Assembly: GCA_949825045.1 (NCBI GenBank)
Contig: OX463829.1
Location: 4,278,001 to 4,342,000 of the forward strand
Length of the DNA stretch: 64,000 bases
From: Argyresthia goedartella
Lineage: Eukaryota; Arthropoda; Insecta; Lepidoptera; Argyresthiidae
Direction: 5' to 3'
Of this stretch, positions 12,090 through 23,271 are shown piece by piece; positions within the stretch are counted from its first letter, which is position 1; each line of letters begins with the position of its first letter. Below the pieces are notes generated by a model. It made no database searches. It saw only the letters and a list, made by a program, of their open reading frames with translations, and had not been told where the DNA came from. Position numbers and translations under genes: made by a program.

Positions 12090-12540
12090 CCAATATTTGG
12101 CGTTCGGAGAATATTTTTTGACTTGTATTTAAACGATTACCAAAATATTCAAAAATTTACTACCAATCAACTCGAAATGACTGCCAAAATTGAGGGATGT
12201 CCACCAAATTGTGTTTGGATAAATGATCACCAAACTTCTTATTATGTTTTGTGTACTTAAGTTTATGTTTTAAGTATTTTTGTTGTTCTTACATGTTTAA
12301 CCTAACACGAAGGATAAAGGGTAAAGGGGGTGAGCGAAGCGAAGCCCCCTTTATCCTTTATCCTTCGTGTTTACCGTTGTCCGTTTTACCCTTCACCTAA
12401 GCTACCGCAGTATTTTTCCCTAATATTTTCTGCAACTTTTCGTGGTCATTTAGTCATTTTGGGTAGGAAAAAATATTTTGGTGGTTATTTGTTGCCATAT
12501 TTTTTAGGCAATTATGGTAAAAATTAAGTTGATTTGTAAG
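12090..12540. mobile_element. MITE with central inverted core
   Basis: Outer words (ccaaaatattcaaaaa, accaccaaa / ggtggt) are inverted. The centre at about 12270-12390 is itself an imperfect palindrome around aagcgaagccccctttatcc. The same subterminal words (gtaaatgatcaccaaa) recur at 24640-25060. Confidence 0.6.
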
Positions 12541-13498
12541 CAAACAATTAAGTTAATCAACAACGGGGATGTAATTACAAAATCGTCAGATATTCACCAT
12601 CTAAAATTGGCCGTAATCGTCATGTAATTGTCATTAAGTTGTCATTATGTACCGGAATTGGACCCCAGGTGCCAGATATTGTGTCCTAGTGCAACTATCC
12701 GGGAGGCCACGAGGCTTATTCGTGATTGACTCGAGCGCTTCAGATTAAGATACGGGAGATACGTTACACCCTTTCCTGTAACTCCATTGGCATATGAGGG
12801 AGTGGGTGGGTCACGAGATCCCCTCGTGACCCACCCCTAGTACAAGTGCAATCTCCGTGAATGCTTCAGCTGGCGGTGATACCTTCATGAATAGTGCAGA
12901 GGCGAATAGATGGTGCAGATTAAACTGCTGTGTCAGCGTGATTGCGTTCACCGCATGCGAGATATGGGGTCAGGAGAACTGGTATGCAATGTGCAGTATT
13001 GTTTAGTATAGGGTTAGGGTACGATAAGATAAGATAAGATAATTTATTGGTAATTGTACATTACATGTCAAACAATAATCATTCGAAAACATTGTAAAAA
13101 ATTAATAACCACCGTAGGTATGTATGTATCTTTATGCATACATTATGGTAAAAATGTCCAAAGTAATTAATAAATCATATAATAAGTTAAAATTATCAAA
13201 TAAATTCATAAGTTTCTAGTCAAACTTAGTCAAACTTAGAACTATTGCATTAAATGCTTAAATGCGTGAATTTCTGTTATGTAACATAACTTTACATAAC
13301 AGAAATTCACGCCTTTTCCCGTAGGGGGTGGTAGATGCACAGCTGCGCCCTATTTAGCCAGTTCTGCAAACCTCCATTTTGGGTGAGAAGGGGCTCGCCC
13401 ATCGCCGTAACTCTTAAGATAAGAATGTTTCCTTACGATGTTTTCCATCGCTGTTAGAACGTCCATTCAGCTACATGATTATGATAATGTAGTCAAAT
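12541..13498. other. no gene; hairpins and repeat pieces
   Basis: Contains a perfect 14-bp-arm hairpin (12804-12817/12823-12836) and a perfect 21-bp-arm hairpin (13264-13284/13292-13312). A (taaga)n-type tail at about 13021-13050 looks like the 3' end of a minus-strand LINE. A block at 13310-13490 is shared with 52710-52865 and in part with 60418-60500. Confidence 0.45.
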
Positions 13499-13870
13499 AA
13501 TGTCCCCACCGAGGAGCTCGGGCCTTTACCCGGATACGGTTAAGATCGAGCCATACTCTACCACGCTGGCTCAGTGCGGGTTGATGGAGGGGTGTCGGGC
13601 TTGTGGCCAACCCGACTGTCAGAAGTTATCAAGCTGCCCCATTAGGGTCTCTGACCAGATTTACGACTACTACCACCGAGTATCCATGTAGCGAGTCTAG
13701 TAGCTGTGACCAACAGCTTAACGTGTCATCCGAAACACGGAAGCGTCCGAAACAAATGCCAAATCGAAACGGACACCCATCCAGTACGTCTTAGCCCGAT
13801 GGTGTTACCCACACGATCGTGTCCGATGTGCGAATACCGCTAGGCCAAGGACGCACGAACGTCCACACAG
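13499..13870 (+). repeat. repeat C, long copy
   Basis: Dispersed non-coding repeat starting 'gtccccaccgagga'. It contains ccacgctggctcagtgcggg, gtcatccgaaacacggaagc and a final aataccgctaggcca. Other copies: 34798-34908, 39563-39660, 57340-57665 and 59968-60310. The short open frames in it are not conserved between copies. Confidence 0.75.
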
Positions 13871-14781
13871 CTACATATCTTTACATACACAGTGTTTTTT
13901 TCCGAATCCTGGCGTGGAGCAGCGAACAACAGAATCATCTCATCATCCCAAATTGTACAACCAGGCGCGTTCCGTTCCACGCATCCAACAATATCCCGCT
14001 CTCAATCTGCTAAAAGCCGCGTTATGCGAGCGCTGAGGCAGACAATGCGAGCTGTATCAGCCTCCTTATCATGTCAAATCTACCGAAAAGCGTTGTTGAT
14101 GCTGACAATACTAACATTACACTTTGATTGCGACTGTATTTTTAAAGTATTTGCACGAACTAAAGCGCCCAGGGGTACGTGTTGTTCAATGCCAAATCTC
14201 TTTATAGCCACTAAGGCCGACTTGCACCAGACTTATGATAGCTGCTTTGATGAATACAGACAACAACAGTTGGTTGTAGTCGTATTGTATAATTTACACT
14301 GTCGTTTCCTTTATCAATACTCTAGTAGTCTAATAATCAAAGTAAATTTTGATTTATCAATATTCAATGTTCAAAATATGGGGCACCCACAGGTCATATG
14401 ATACTAGTGTCATCACGATGACGATCAGCGTCTCGGTAGCTGTTTTTACTCTCCCAAAAGAAACGGTGAAATTGTAGCAACTTGGGGACAGAGTTATGCG
14501 CTATTTGTATAGCTCTGTTTGTCCTTGGTAAAATTTCTAATTAGTTGAGTTTTCAGCGTTTGCGAGTTTATAAACTTTTCTCTGCATTTAATATGAATAT
14601 ACTGTGTTACTACGTTTACTAAATAATGCATCTGCCGTGAAAAATGTTTTACTCGTGCCTGGGTCCCGATTAAATAAGTCCTCGTTCGAAATTCGGCGAA
14701 TTCATTTTAACCAATTATACCAATTATTTTGCATGTTGAATTTTTTATTTAAAAAAACAGTGGTCGATATCTAATTAATAC
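13871..14781. other. no gene recognised
   Basis: One 169-codon open frame (13892-14401, + strand) is present but shows no motif, no homologous reading in other repeats and no convincing codon bias, so I do not call it. Confidence 0.4.
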
Positions 14782-14935
14782 GATGGTGACCTCTGTGGCG
14801 TTGCAGTTCGAGGCTCTACTTCCCAAGCAAGAGGTCCCGGGTTCGAATCCCGATTGGATTTCCCGGATGGCAGGAAACAAAATAAAACCTTGGATTGGAA
14901 GCAATGCAAGTGACTGTATATAAATATTTAAAAAA
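14782..14935 (+). mobile_element. tRNA-derived SINE, type 2, degraded
   Basis: Head ggtgacctctgtggcgttgc and B-box ggttcgaatcc at 14839-14849. The body is shortened, ending in a decayed ttggaagcaatgcaagtg. Confidence 0.7.
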
Positions 14936-15779
14936 ACCTTGGAGGAAATAAACATGCTAACTTTTTAGGAAATGCGAATGAAATTAAAACCATCTTTGTA
15001 CCGGGTACTGAAGTACATTTTTCATTTATTTCTAACTTTATTAACGAAGCAACATGATTCCCAAAATAAACATAGCATCACGCAGGCTTAATATAATTAC
15101 GAAGTTTTGTACAAAATAAAATACGTAGGTACTTGAGTAGCTTGTAATGTGTATTTTCATGTGCAAAAAATATGTACAATTATACGAATGTACCCACAGA
15201 TAATGTACCCAATGGGAAGAAACTGTCTCCCATGACACAGCTTTTCCTACTTTGAGGCACGGACCTCGAATATGTAATCACTGTGATTTTGTACCATAAA
15301 TTATTATTATAAAGGTGTTCTTGTGCCTTGTCCCAGGCGGGGTGGCAGTGGCACATAATTTCTCCTAGGTTTAGCCATTACTCTTCGACATGGGGTAGAG
15401 AAGATGGCAGATGGAGTCGATTTAAACCAGGTGGAGGCTAAGAGGAAAGATCAGGCGGAACACCACCTGCCAGATGCTCCGACGACATAGCAAAGATACC
15501 AACAACAATAGGAGAACAACGCAAACCTTTTTGGTAGAAGGCACTGTATTTGTAACACAAAGAGGTGTGTAACTTGATAAACGTTGTCAACAGCAACAAA
15601 GAGTTTTTATCGTCTGAGTTTGAATGGATATCTGGATATTTCTCTGAATAACGAAACTCTTTCCATAAAGTTTTACTTCCTTTTACTTCTTGAATTTGTA
15701 AGTAACCTCAGACGAACGAATCTGTTTGCTTGCTTTCTCTGTTAAATTAATTTGACAGTTTGCTTATGGTTTGCTTGGC
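14936..15779. other. no gene recognised
   Basis: AT-rich. About 15335-15460 resembles repeat/LINE-derived sequence ('ggcggggtggcagtggcac') but cannot be read as a protein. Confidence 0.35.
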
Positions 15780-15870
15780 GTGGACAAGAGGAGGTCTATA
15801 CTCAGCAGTGGCGTGGCATTCCTGACAGGCTGATGACAATGATGATGATGATGACGACCTGGCAGGGGAC
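15780..15870 (+). mobile_element. RTE-type LINE 3' end
   Basis: Reads like the end of RTE reverse transcriptases (a peptide similar to EEVYTQQWRGIPDRL) followed directly by the (atg)n simple tail typical of RTE elements. Only the extreme 3' end is present. Confidence 0.55.
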
Positions 15871-16289
15871 TAGTCTCTCGCGTCTCTCTGGTGTTAGATT
15901 CCAAATGGTGGAAGTATGAAGTGTTTAGGTATGACTGTCAAATTAAGAAAGAGATTACCGATAAAATATTTTTGAATATAAACTGTGTCTGTTTAAGGTG
16001 TAAAGTCCATTTTTTTAGGTTTAAGATTGTGTTAATTCTACTCAAACATTCCGTGTGTTGTTGAACCAGGTCATCCCTGTCGAAGGGTCGTGTGGTTTAC
16101 CTTTAATCACTATGAGAGGGATCCCTCAGGCAGGACGTAATCGTCAGATTAAATCACGAGGAAACTTGAGTAAATGGCCGGTTTTCGTGTATTTTTGGAA
16201 AAACGAGGAAATTATTTAGCGTCATTTAATTTGCGCCTAATACAGATTATCTTTATCGAATATATATGTCATATGCTCGCAACAGTAAT
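15871..16289. other. no gene recognised
   Basis: Non-coding sequence between an RTE tail and a SINE; nothing further seen. Confidence 0.35.
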
Positions 16290-16490
16290 CCTGATAAGTA
16301 ACGTAAACATAAACATTTACAAACAGGCACATACATTGCTTCTGGCCCCACACTAGGATACCCTGTGTCGTGGGAACCAGAAAGAGCGAAGTCACACGAA
16401 TATAAACATCCAAGACCTAGGTCTTTTTCTTCCTCTCGGGACCTCTCGCATGGAAGGCAGAGACACAACCGCTACGCAACAGAGGTCGTC
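16290..16490 (-). mobile_element. tRNA-derived SINE, type 2, reverse orientation
   Basis: Reads in reverse as the type 2 SINE: head gacgacctctgttgcgtagc at the right end, and the ccagaagcaatgtatgtgcc body word near 16330-16350. The B-box segment has been deleted. Confidence 0.75.
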
Positions 16491-16501
16491 AGAAGCCAGA
16501 G

Positions 16502-16634
16502 GGGTATACCTCGCGCCACGAATTAGAGCGCTGGGCGACGCTGGCGGGAATTACTGCGCATATGTACAGGTATTGAAAAGTGACTACTGCGCATTCAAGG
16601 CCACCGCTCATAACCCGTGGCGCGAGGTATATCC
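16502..16634. mobile_element. 133-bp MITE-like palindromic-ended element
   Basis: The 19-bp ends are inverted repeats: ggNtatacctcgcgccacg at 16502-16520 and its complement at 16616-16634. The interior is G+C-rich, unlike its flanks. No other copy was found in the window. Confidence 0.65.
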
Positions 16635-17896
16635 ATATGTTTTGATTGAAAATTAATAAACGAAAATCCGTGATCTCGCATTTACTGTACGCAGGAGATG
16701 CGCGTTTAAACCCCGGTGTTGGGTTCCTATCCTATCCTACCTATCCAGAACACCTAAAAAGCGTTATGGAAGCCTTAAAGTGCATCACAGAGCAGCGGCT
16801 CAAAGATCCATAATATCCTTTCGAAACGCAGAAAATTCATACTCATACTCATATACTCATATATTTATTGCGTCATTGTGGTATACTTTAACAAAATTAT
16901 ATCCAACAATGAACCCTGTAAGTTCACTACAATGTCTTAATAACTAGCTTACAACTAGCATTTGTGATGGTTAAATATTATTTCTTATTATATTATATTA
17001 TTTACTATACTTATTACATTATTATATTATATTATATATATTCTTTTTATATATTCATTTCGTCTCATTTTCCCAAAGGAGATAGCCATGTTTACCTTGA
17101 ACATAGATGACACGAATTCATTCCTGTTGTAATTAAAGAGGGTCCCATGGCACCGACTTGCCGAAACGTCGGCTACTAATTATGAATGTAGTCCATTTTG
17201 CTTTGACAAAAAGCGAGGTTATTTTCCTACACTACCAGTACATTTTATTTATTTACACAGAGAAATGGCATATTTACTGAGTTATAAATAAAATCGGTCA
17301 AGTGCGAGTAGGATGTCGGAGCAGCTCACGAAGGGTTCCGTACCATCGTATACGAAGAAACGTCAAAAGACAGTTTTTGTAGGAATATACCTTTATATTT
17401 TTTGTTAATAAAATATTAAATATTAGATAGGACTATATTCAAGACCGTCCATCAAAACATTGAAAAGTACGGCCTTGTGTATGCAGTATTTAAATATTGA
17501 ACTTTGTAGTCAAGCTAACGAAACTCTATTCATTGAAACCTAAAGTAGATATAAATTGTGTAACTTATTTACAGAAATAGAATCAAATATGATAAAAAAA
17601 TATATATTATTTATTGTAATTCGAATGAGCAATTATTTATCGCATAATGACAACTAACTAAGCAAAAAACTCAATACCTGCAATTAAAGATCTTTTCCAA
17701 TAAGATCAGAAGAGTCCAGTTTCCATCGATAAACAAATAAAACAAAATGGCTAAGAAAATGGTCATACCAATAATTTATTGTATGGGTAATTCTTATAAT
17801 TTCTTAAAACCGGTATATTTCATTATTTGTTGTTATAGCGGCAATAGAAAACCCTCATTGAAAATGTCAGCTCTCTACCTATTTCGGTTGATCCGG
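16635..17896. other. no gene; AT repeats and repeat end
   Basis: Low-complexity attata runs at about 16975-17060. A word at 17290-17335 (caagtgcgagt ... gaagggttccgtacc) is a dispersed repeat end also seen at 19770-19806, 39946-40000 and, as its partner end (gggtacggaaccctaaaaa), at about 20775-20796. Confidence 0.4.
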
Positions 17897-18126
17897 TAGA
17901 GCCCGGCGGCGTAAAGCCGCTTTCTGTACATCAGTCAGCTCTGTTAAGTGCTGAATTATAACAATCATAATGATAACGCATTAAACAAATTAAATACAAT
18001 GACATAAATCAGTCAAACGCTTCGTCCTAACTAAAATTAGAAACAAAATACATAATTGTAAAAATAAACCGTCCCAATAAACGCCCGCACCAAACGTGCC
18101 CATTACACTGGAAATAGGTACTGGTT

Positions 18127-18653
18127 GAATAGTGCACAGACATCGGCCTTCACTAATGCGCACACCGATGAACAAAATCTGTGTATGCCTCAGCGCCTTA
18201 ATGTTGTACAGTTTTTACGCAACATAGTTTGGCTTGGTCACAATCGAGAATCATTGGGACAATCCTGAGCGCTATTATCGGGTGTCTAAGAGAATGCGCT
18301 GAAGAATGATTGGCCCCTGAATTTTACTCAAAAGACTAGATAGGGCCAACGCTTCGCAGTGCGTGTAGGGTGAGACAAACGTATGTGTGCGTACTATGAT
18401 TTTATGTGTGCGTAAAGTTCAACGCGCGAATAGAACGACTAGAGAATTTGCAACTGCATATTCAGGCATTGCAGCAACTCTATTGAATGGTGGCAAAACT
18501 GAACTTGCTGCTTTTAAATTGCCGTTAAACCTATTAAACACAGAAATGCCAATGTGCAATATTCCCAAACAAAGTAACATGGCCCACGTCCTCCGGGATT
18601 GTAAACGTATTGTTTGGTATTAGAGCATAATGACACACAAAATAAGGATTTGA
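18127..18653 (+). repeat. left inverted arm (~527 bp)
   Basis: By eye nearly identical to the reverse complement of 20146-20663, sharing landmarks such as cgtcctccgggattgtaaac and gcaatattcccaaac. No protein motif could be assigned. Confidence 0.8.
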
Positions 18654-19640
18654 GGCGCTCAGCAGAACACTCAGAGATAGTAGGGATAAAGATGGCTATA
18701 TGGGAGGAGTCACCGTTCTGCTGGCTGGAGATTTCCAACAAACCTGGCCAGTCTTGCCGAGAGGAACACGTACAGATGAAGTGAAGGCGTGCATTAAATC
18801 GTGTTATGGCCACTTACAATCAAACTATCCCTAAGTAATAATATGCGAGTGTACATAAGCGGCGATAAGTCAGCCCGCCAATTTTCAGACGCATTGTTAA
18901 AAATGGGTGATGGGGTTTTCTCGTCATTTGAGGGGAAAATCAAAATCCCACCCTTTTTCTCCACTGTTGTATCTCATTTATTGGAACTGACTTCAAAATT
19001 TATCCGAATATACAAAATATTAAAGAGAAATCGATGGAGTGGTTATGTGCGCGTGCCATATTAACACCTAAAAATAAAACCGCTTCCGCAATAAATACGA
19101 TTCTCCTTAATAATTTTCAGGGTGCTGAAATGGATAAGGATCTATTGATACTGCAGTAGAAACTGGTAACACTATTCACTGCCCTGTTGATTTTCTTAAT
19201 ACTTTAAACCCTCCAGGCCTCCCCGAACATATGCTGATCCTAAAAGTTGGAGCACTTGTAATGCTGTTGAGAAATCTCAAACCACCCAAACTCTGTAAAC
19301 GTACCAGACCTCAGCTTAACGCTCTCCACATAAATGTTATCGAAGCAATGGTTATCACCGGTTGAGCAAAAGGAGAGTCGGGTTTTATTCCAAAAATACT
19401 TCTCATACCTTCAGACTATCCGATTGATTTTAAAAGACTACAATTTCCACTCAAACTTTGTTTCGCAATGACGATAAATAAGAGACTCAAATCAGTAGGG
19501 ATCGATTTACGGGAGAGTTGTTTTTGCATGGTCAGTTGTATGTAGCGTGCTCTAGAGTAAGTTTTCCTAACAGTTTGGTGATTCTAACTTCTCAAACTAC
19601 AACTACTACAGTAGTTTATAAAGAAGTACTTTTATGTAGG
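18646..19640 (+). pseudogene. Helitron Rep/helicase, C-terminal helicase part, degraded
   Basis: Helitron proteins combine a HUH nickase with a Pif1-type SF1 helicase that unwinds DNA during rolling-circle transposition. Only the helicase C-terminal half is present and several frames must be combined. Recognisable segments: LLAGDFQQTWPVLPRGT (Pif1 motif III region), NNMRVYISGDKSARQFSDAL, TLNPPGLPEHMLILKVGA, LLRNLKPPKLC, CFAMTINK followed by LKSVGIDLRE, and the terminal GQLYVACSRVSFPNSLVI (motif VI). The SQGQ normally following AMTINK is deleted, and at least four frameshifts or stops occur, so it is dead. The helicase begins exactly where the left inverted arm ends. Confidence 0.82.
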
Positions 19641-20145
19641 TGCCTAAATGTTAATGGGAGTGTTATTAAATGTGCTCAGGGAATAATATGTCACTATCGA
19701 TTTTGAATAATTTTAACACCCAATGCAATAGGCATCTATTTTTATATAGCATCGTAGCTCCATGAACGGTTAAGTGCGAGTCAGACTCGCGCACGAAGGT
19801 TCTTTTAATTCATTTTCTAATTTGGTCTATTCCTTCCTTCCTTTCTTTGACGGTAAAGAACATAACATAGTAATCTAATCAAATAGCGGCAGAGATCGTT
19901 TGTGAATAACAGTTAGTAAATACATAAATTCTCTGTTTAACGGTCATTTTAATGTTTGGTATATTTTCAGTTTGTAGTTTTTTAGGTACTTCTTGAACAA
20001 TTAAACAGAAACATAAACATTAACACACAGGCACATACATATAAAAATAATTAAATAAACATTGTTTACACATCAAACACTTGGCTGTCGTTCACAATTT
20101 AATTGCAATACAAAAGTTGAATATTATATTTATGATGACCAGCTT

Positions 20146-20663
20146 TCAAATCCTTATTTTGTGTGTCATTATGCTCTAATACGTTTACAATCCCGGAGGA
20201 CGTGGGCCATGTTACTTTGTTTGGGAATATTGCACATTGGCATTTCTGTGTTTAATAGGTTTAACGGCAATTTAAAAGCAGCAAGTTCAGTTTTGCCACC
20301 ATTCAATAGAGTTGCTGCAATGCCTGAATATGCAGTTGCAAATTATCTAGTCGTACTATTCGCGCGTTGAACTTTACGCACACATAAAATCATAGTACGC
20401 ACACATACGTTTGTCTCACCCTACACGCACTGCGAAGCGTTGGCCCTATCTAGTCTTTTGAGTAAAATTCAGGGGCCAATCATTCTTCAGCGCATTCTCT
20501 TAGACACCCGATAATAGCGCTCAGGATTGTCCCAATGATTCTCGATTGTGACCAAGCCAAACTATGTTGCGTAAAAACTGTACAACATTAAGGCGCTGAG
20601 GCATACACAGATTTTGTTCATCGGTATGCGAATTAGTGAAGGCCAAAGTCTGTGTACTATTCA
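20146..20663 (-). repeat. right inverted arm (~518 bp)
   Basis: Reverse complement of 18127-18653. The 102-codon + strand frame at 20062-20370 lies in it and is not supported as a gene. Confidence 0.8.
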
Positions 20664-20804
20664 GGACCAAACAGAGCTAACTAATATACAGAAAGCGGCT
20701 TTACGCAGCCCGGGGACAGACGGACAAACGAACGGACGGACAGCGGAGGCTTAGTAATAGGGTCCCATTGGTACCCTTCGGGTACGGAACCCTAAAAAGG
20801 GAAA

Positions 20805-20915
20805 AATGTTTTGCTGGAAGAGATCTTTTATTAGAGATAAGCTTGCCTTGTACACTATTTTTATGTAACTCTTTTTTAATATCATTTGTGTGCAACAAAG
20901 AAATTATGAATTATG
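20805..20915 (+). mobile_element. LINE D 3' UTR tail
   Basis: Contains ttttgctggaagagatct, agagataagcttgcc and gtgtgcaacaaagaaattatg. This is the 3' end shared with 32795-32950 (reverse), 39838-39945 and 60815-60930. The fuller copies show it follows a LINE C-terminal coding region. Confidence 0.65.
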
Positions 20916-21689
20916 AACTCAAAAACTTATTATGAAACCGAATTGTACAGAGATTTAGGATTACTGCCAAATTGTATTTCACGTTTAATTGATAAATACT
21001 GAGAAATGTTTGCTAACATCACAAGCAATTCTTTGTCAATAGATCGAACGTTTTACCAAAAGTCTCATTGCCTATACACTTCCCCCAACCCACTTGAATG
21101 ATAATGTCCTTATTGTTTCAAAAGTTAATGAGCTTTTAATTACCGAAACGGAATACTCATTAATGATGGATCTCTCCAGGCTGCTGCCTTGTCTACGGGG
21201 TATATGTCACAGTCAGGTTATAGTCTGAGATTCAGTGTCGAGAATTAAGGCCCCTGTAAACCCCAGAAATTTTCGACTATCGGGCGTGCGTGTCCTCAAG
21301 TTTCCCGCCGCGCACCCCTGCCTCACCCCCGCGTCTACAAATTAACGACAGCGAATCCAAAGTTTCAAAATAATGGTAGGTTAAGGTACGTAAGATCGGA
21401 GAAATTATTATTTATAATTATATTTATTTTTATTATTATATTATTATTTAGAATTATAATTATTATTGAGGGAAGTCAGTATAGTACGATTATTTTAAAT
21501 TTTCCGCTTGACACTTCTCGGCGTTTTGATTAATTTTTTTAGTCGTAATCTGTTTTTAGGTTCAGCTACTTAAGCCGAGAAGTGTCGAACGGTAAAGTTA
21601 TAGTAATCGTACTATACCTAACTAAGATTTGATGTAAAGTTTCTTGGTCAAATAAAAATAATCAATCAATCAATCAAATGTCTTTATTA
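20916..21689. other. no gene; microsatellites
   Basis: (tat)n-rich DNA at about 21410-21470. An inverted pair of about 12-20 bases surrounds 21500-21600 (ccgcttgacacttctcggc / gccgagaagtgtcgaacgg). An (aatc)n run at about 21658-21677 abuts the LINE tail. Confidence 0.45.
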
Positions 21690-21987
21690 CTGTAGATATT
21701 TACATATACTTAGCAATCGTCATTTATTGCCACTTCTCTACATTGGACCACTGAGGGTGAAGAAGGCGCCTAGAAACTCCCACATATTGATTTTTAGCTA
21801 GCAGTATAACAGAAAAAAGTTAATTGTTTGTGGCGATCTTAATCTAGATTTGCTTGTAGATACAACAATGAAACAACGATTAATTACTCTGTTCAAATCA
21901 TTTAATTTATGTCATATATTTTTAGAGCTGACTAGAATTACATTTACCAGCCAAACTTGCTTAGAGAACGTTTTTTGTGACTGTGCA
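21690..21987. mobile_element. LINE A copy 4 with 5' inversion
   Basis: 21700-21805 is the LINE A 3' UTR end in minus orientation (acatatacttagcaa ...). It is fused directly to about 21812-21985, which reads on the + strand as the endonuclease domain of LINE A ORF2 (KLIVCGDLNLDLLVDTTMKQ, then LENVFCDCA; compare copy 3 at about 37580-37405). A 3' end joined to an inverted, more 5' segment is the signature of twin-primed integration. Confidence 0.78.
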
Positions 21988-22870
21988 TAAACACAAGACC
22001 TAACCTGAAATATGACGTTTGTTTATGTTTACCTAAGACATTGTTTTAGAGAGGAAGTTGCTCACGTCCGAAGGAGATATTTGAAACCTACAGCCCTTCA
22101 CGAAATGAACACTAAAACTTTCAGGTGTTCGTAAATGTACCTGTCCAAATAAATACAGTGAAATCTATAAAAACACGTGACATTGGCGAAATTAACCCCG
22201 TTGTTAGACCGCCATTGAATTTAATTGACATTATTTTATCGAATATGCTCGATTGACTCAATGAGGGCAACCATGTTCACTAGCTAGAAAATTAATTTAT
22301 AACTGGCGCTCCCGGGAATATGGAACATACTGTAACTTTTGATTGTGTGTTTTTTATAGTAAGTAACAAGTAATAGTAAGCAATAATAATAGATTATATT
22401 CTTGTCTTATTGATTGATGATGTCAAGAAAGAGAAGACTGGAGAAAGGGAGGCGCGGTCTCAGAGTGGGGAGGCCTTCACCCGGCAGTCGGAAACACTAC
22501 AGGCTACATAAAAATTAAAATTAAAATTGATGATAAAATTTAAATTGATGGAAAACACTCCCTCATACTGACGTACTATATGAGGGAAATTGTTTACCGC
22601 AATATTGCGATATTCTACCGTCTCAGAGAGAGAGCGTCCACAATTGAGAAGTTAACTCATAATGATCTAATCCCTGGGTGCCCAGCGGCGTCCAGGGACG
22701 CCATTTTGCCGTTATAGCTTTTGAATTTTATTACCATGGCAGCAGTTTTAAAATCGTGATGTCTCATAACCAGGTCCAGGTCTCCAGCAGTTATAGCCGT
22801 TTCTGTCTATATCTTATTGGCTTTGCGGTTCGAGGATCTGCTGCATTTGTTCCATTCGCATTTATCTTTT
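21988..22870. other. no host gene; RTE 3' fragment inside
   Basis: About 22440-22500 reads like an RTE C-terminal end on the + strand (GEAFTRQSETLQAT). Otherwise AT-rich and non-coding. Confidence 0.4.
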
Positions 22871-23125
22871 ATGACGACCCGAATAGCCGAGTCGGCAGTG
22901 ACCCTGCCTACGAAGCCAAGGGTCCCGGGTTCGAGTCCCGGCGGGGGCTAATATTTGTTTGATGAGAACGGATGTTTGTACCCTAGTCATGGTTGTTTAT
23001 CTATCTAAGAATAATATTTATCTATATAAGTATGTGTATCGTTGTCTAGTACACAAGAGACAGGGAATCCTAGTTTGGGGCTAGATCAATGTGTGTGTCA
23101 TAGTGTCCAAGGTATTATTATAATT
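22871..23125 (+). mobile_element. tRNA-derived SINE, type 1, second copy
   Basis: Nearly the same sequence as 9137-9390, with B-box ggttcgagtcc at 22928-22938 and the shared gggaatcctagtttggggct word near 23062. The tail is ATT-rich. Confidence 0.82.
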
Positions 23126-23271
23126 ATTATCCACACTCGAGTTTTTGACAGACGCTATTTTTATCCTAATCACATTTTGCTAGCGAAAATTTTTCCTGGC
23201 TGTGTATTTACTAAATCTGCATTTTTCCATCAATCATTCGCATTTATAATATAAATTAAATTATTTATCTA

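Larger units (their letters stand above)
17897..20712. mobile_element. Helitron relic between long inverted arms
   Basis: A composite structure: a ~527-bp arm (18127-18653) and its near-identical reverse complement (20146-20663) enclose about 1.5 kb holding a broken Helitron helicase. A further short inverted match (about 17900-17940 and 20670-20712, 'gtaaagccgctttctgta') lies outside the arms, so the left arm appears to carry about 160 bp that the right lacks. Helitrons do not normally have such arms, so the arms are either another element or a foldback rearrangement. Confidence 0.65.

Noticed and set aside
13892..14401. 169-codon + strand ORF
   Set aside because: No motif, no repeat relative and partly overlaps repeat-like DNA; could be chance.
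18801..19064. Separate 87-aa gene
   Set aside because: It is one frame of the broken Helitron helicase (NNMRVYISGD...).
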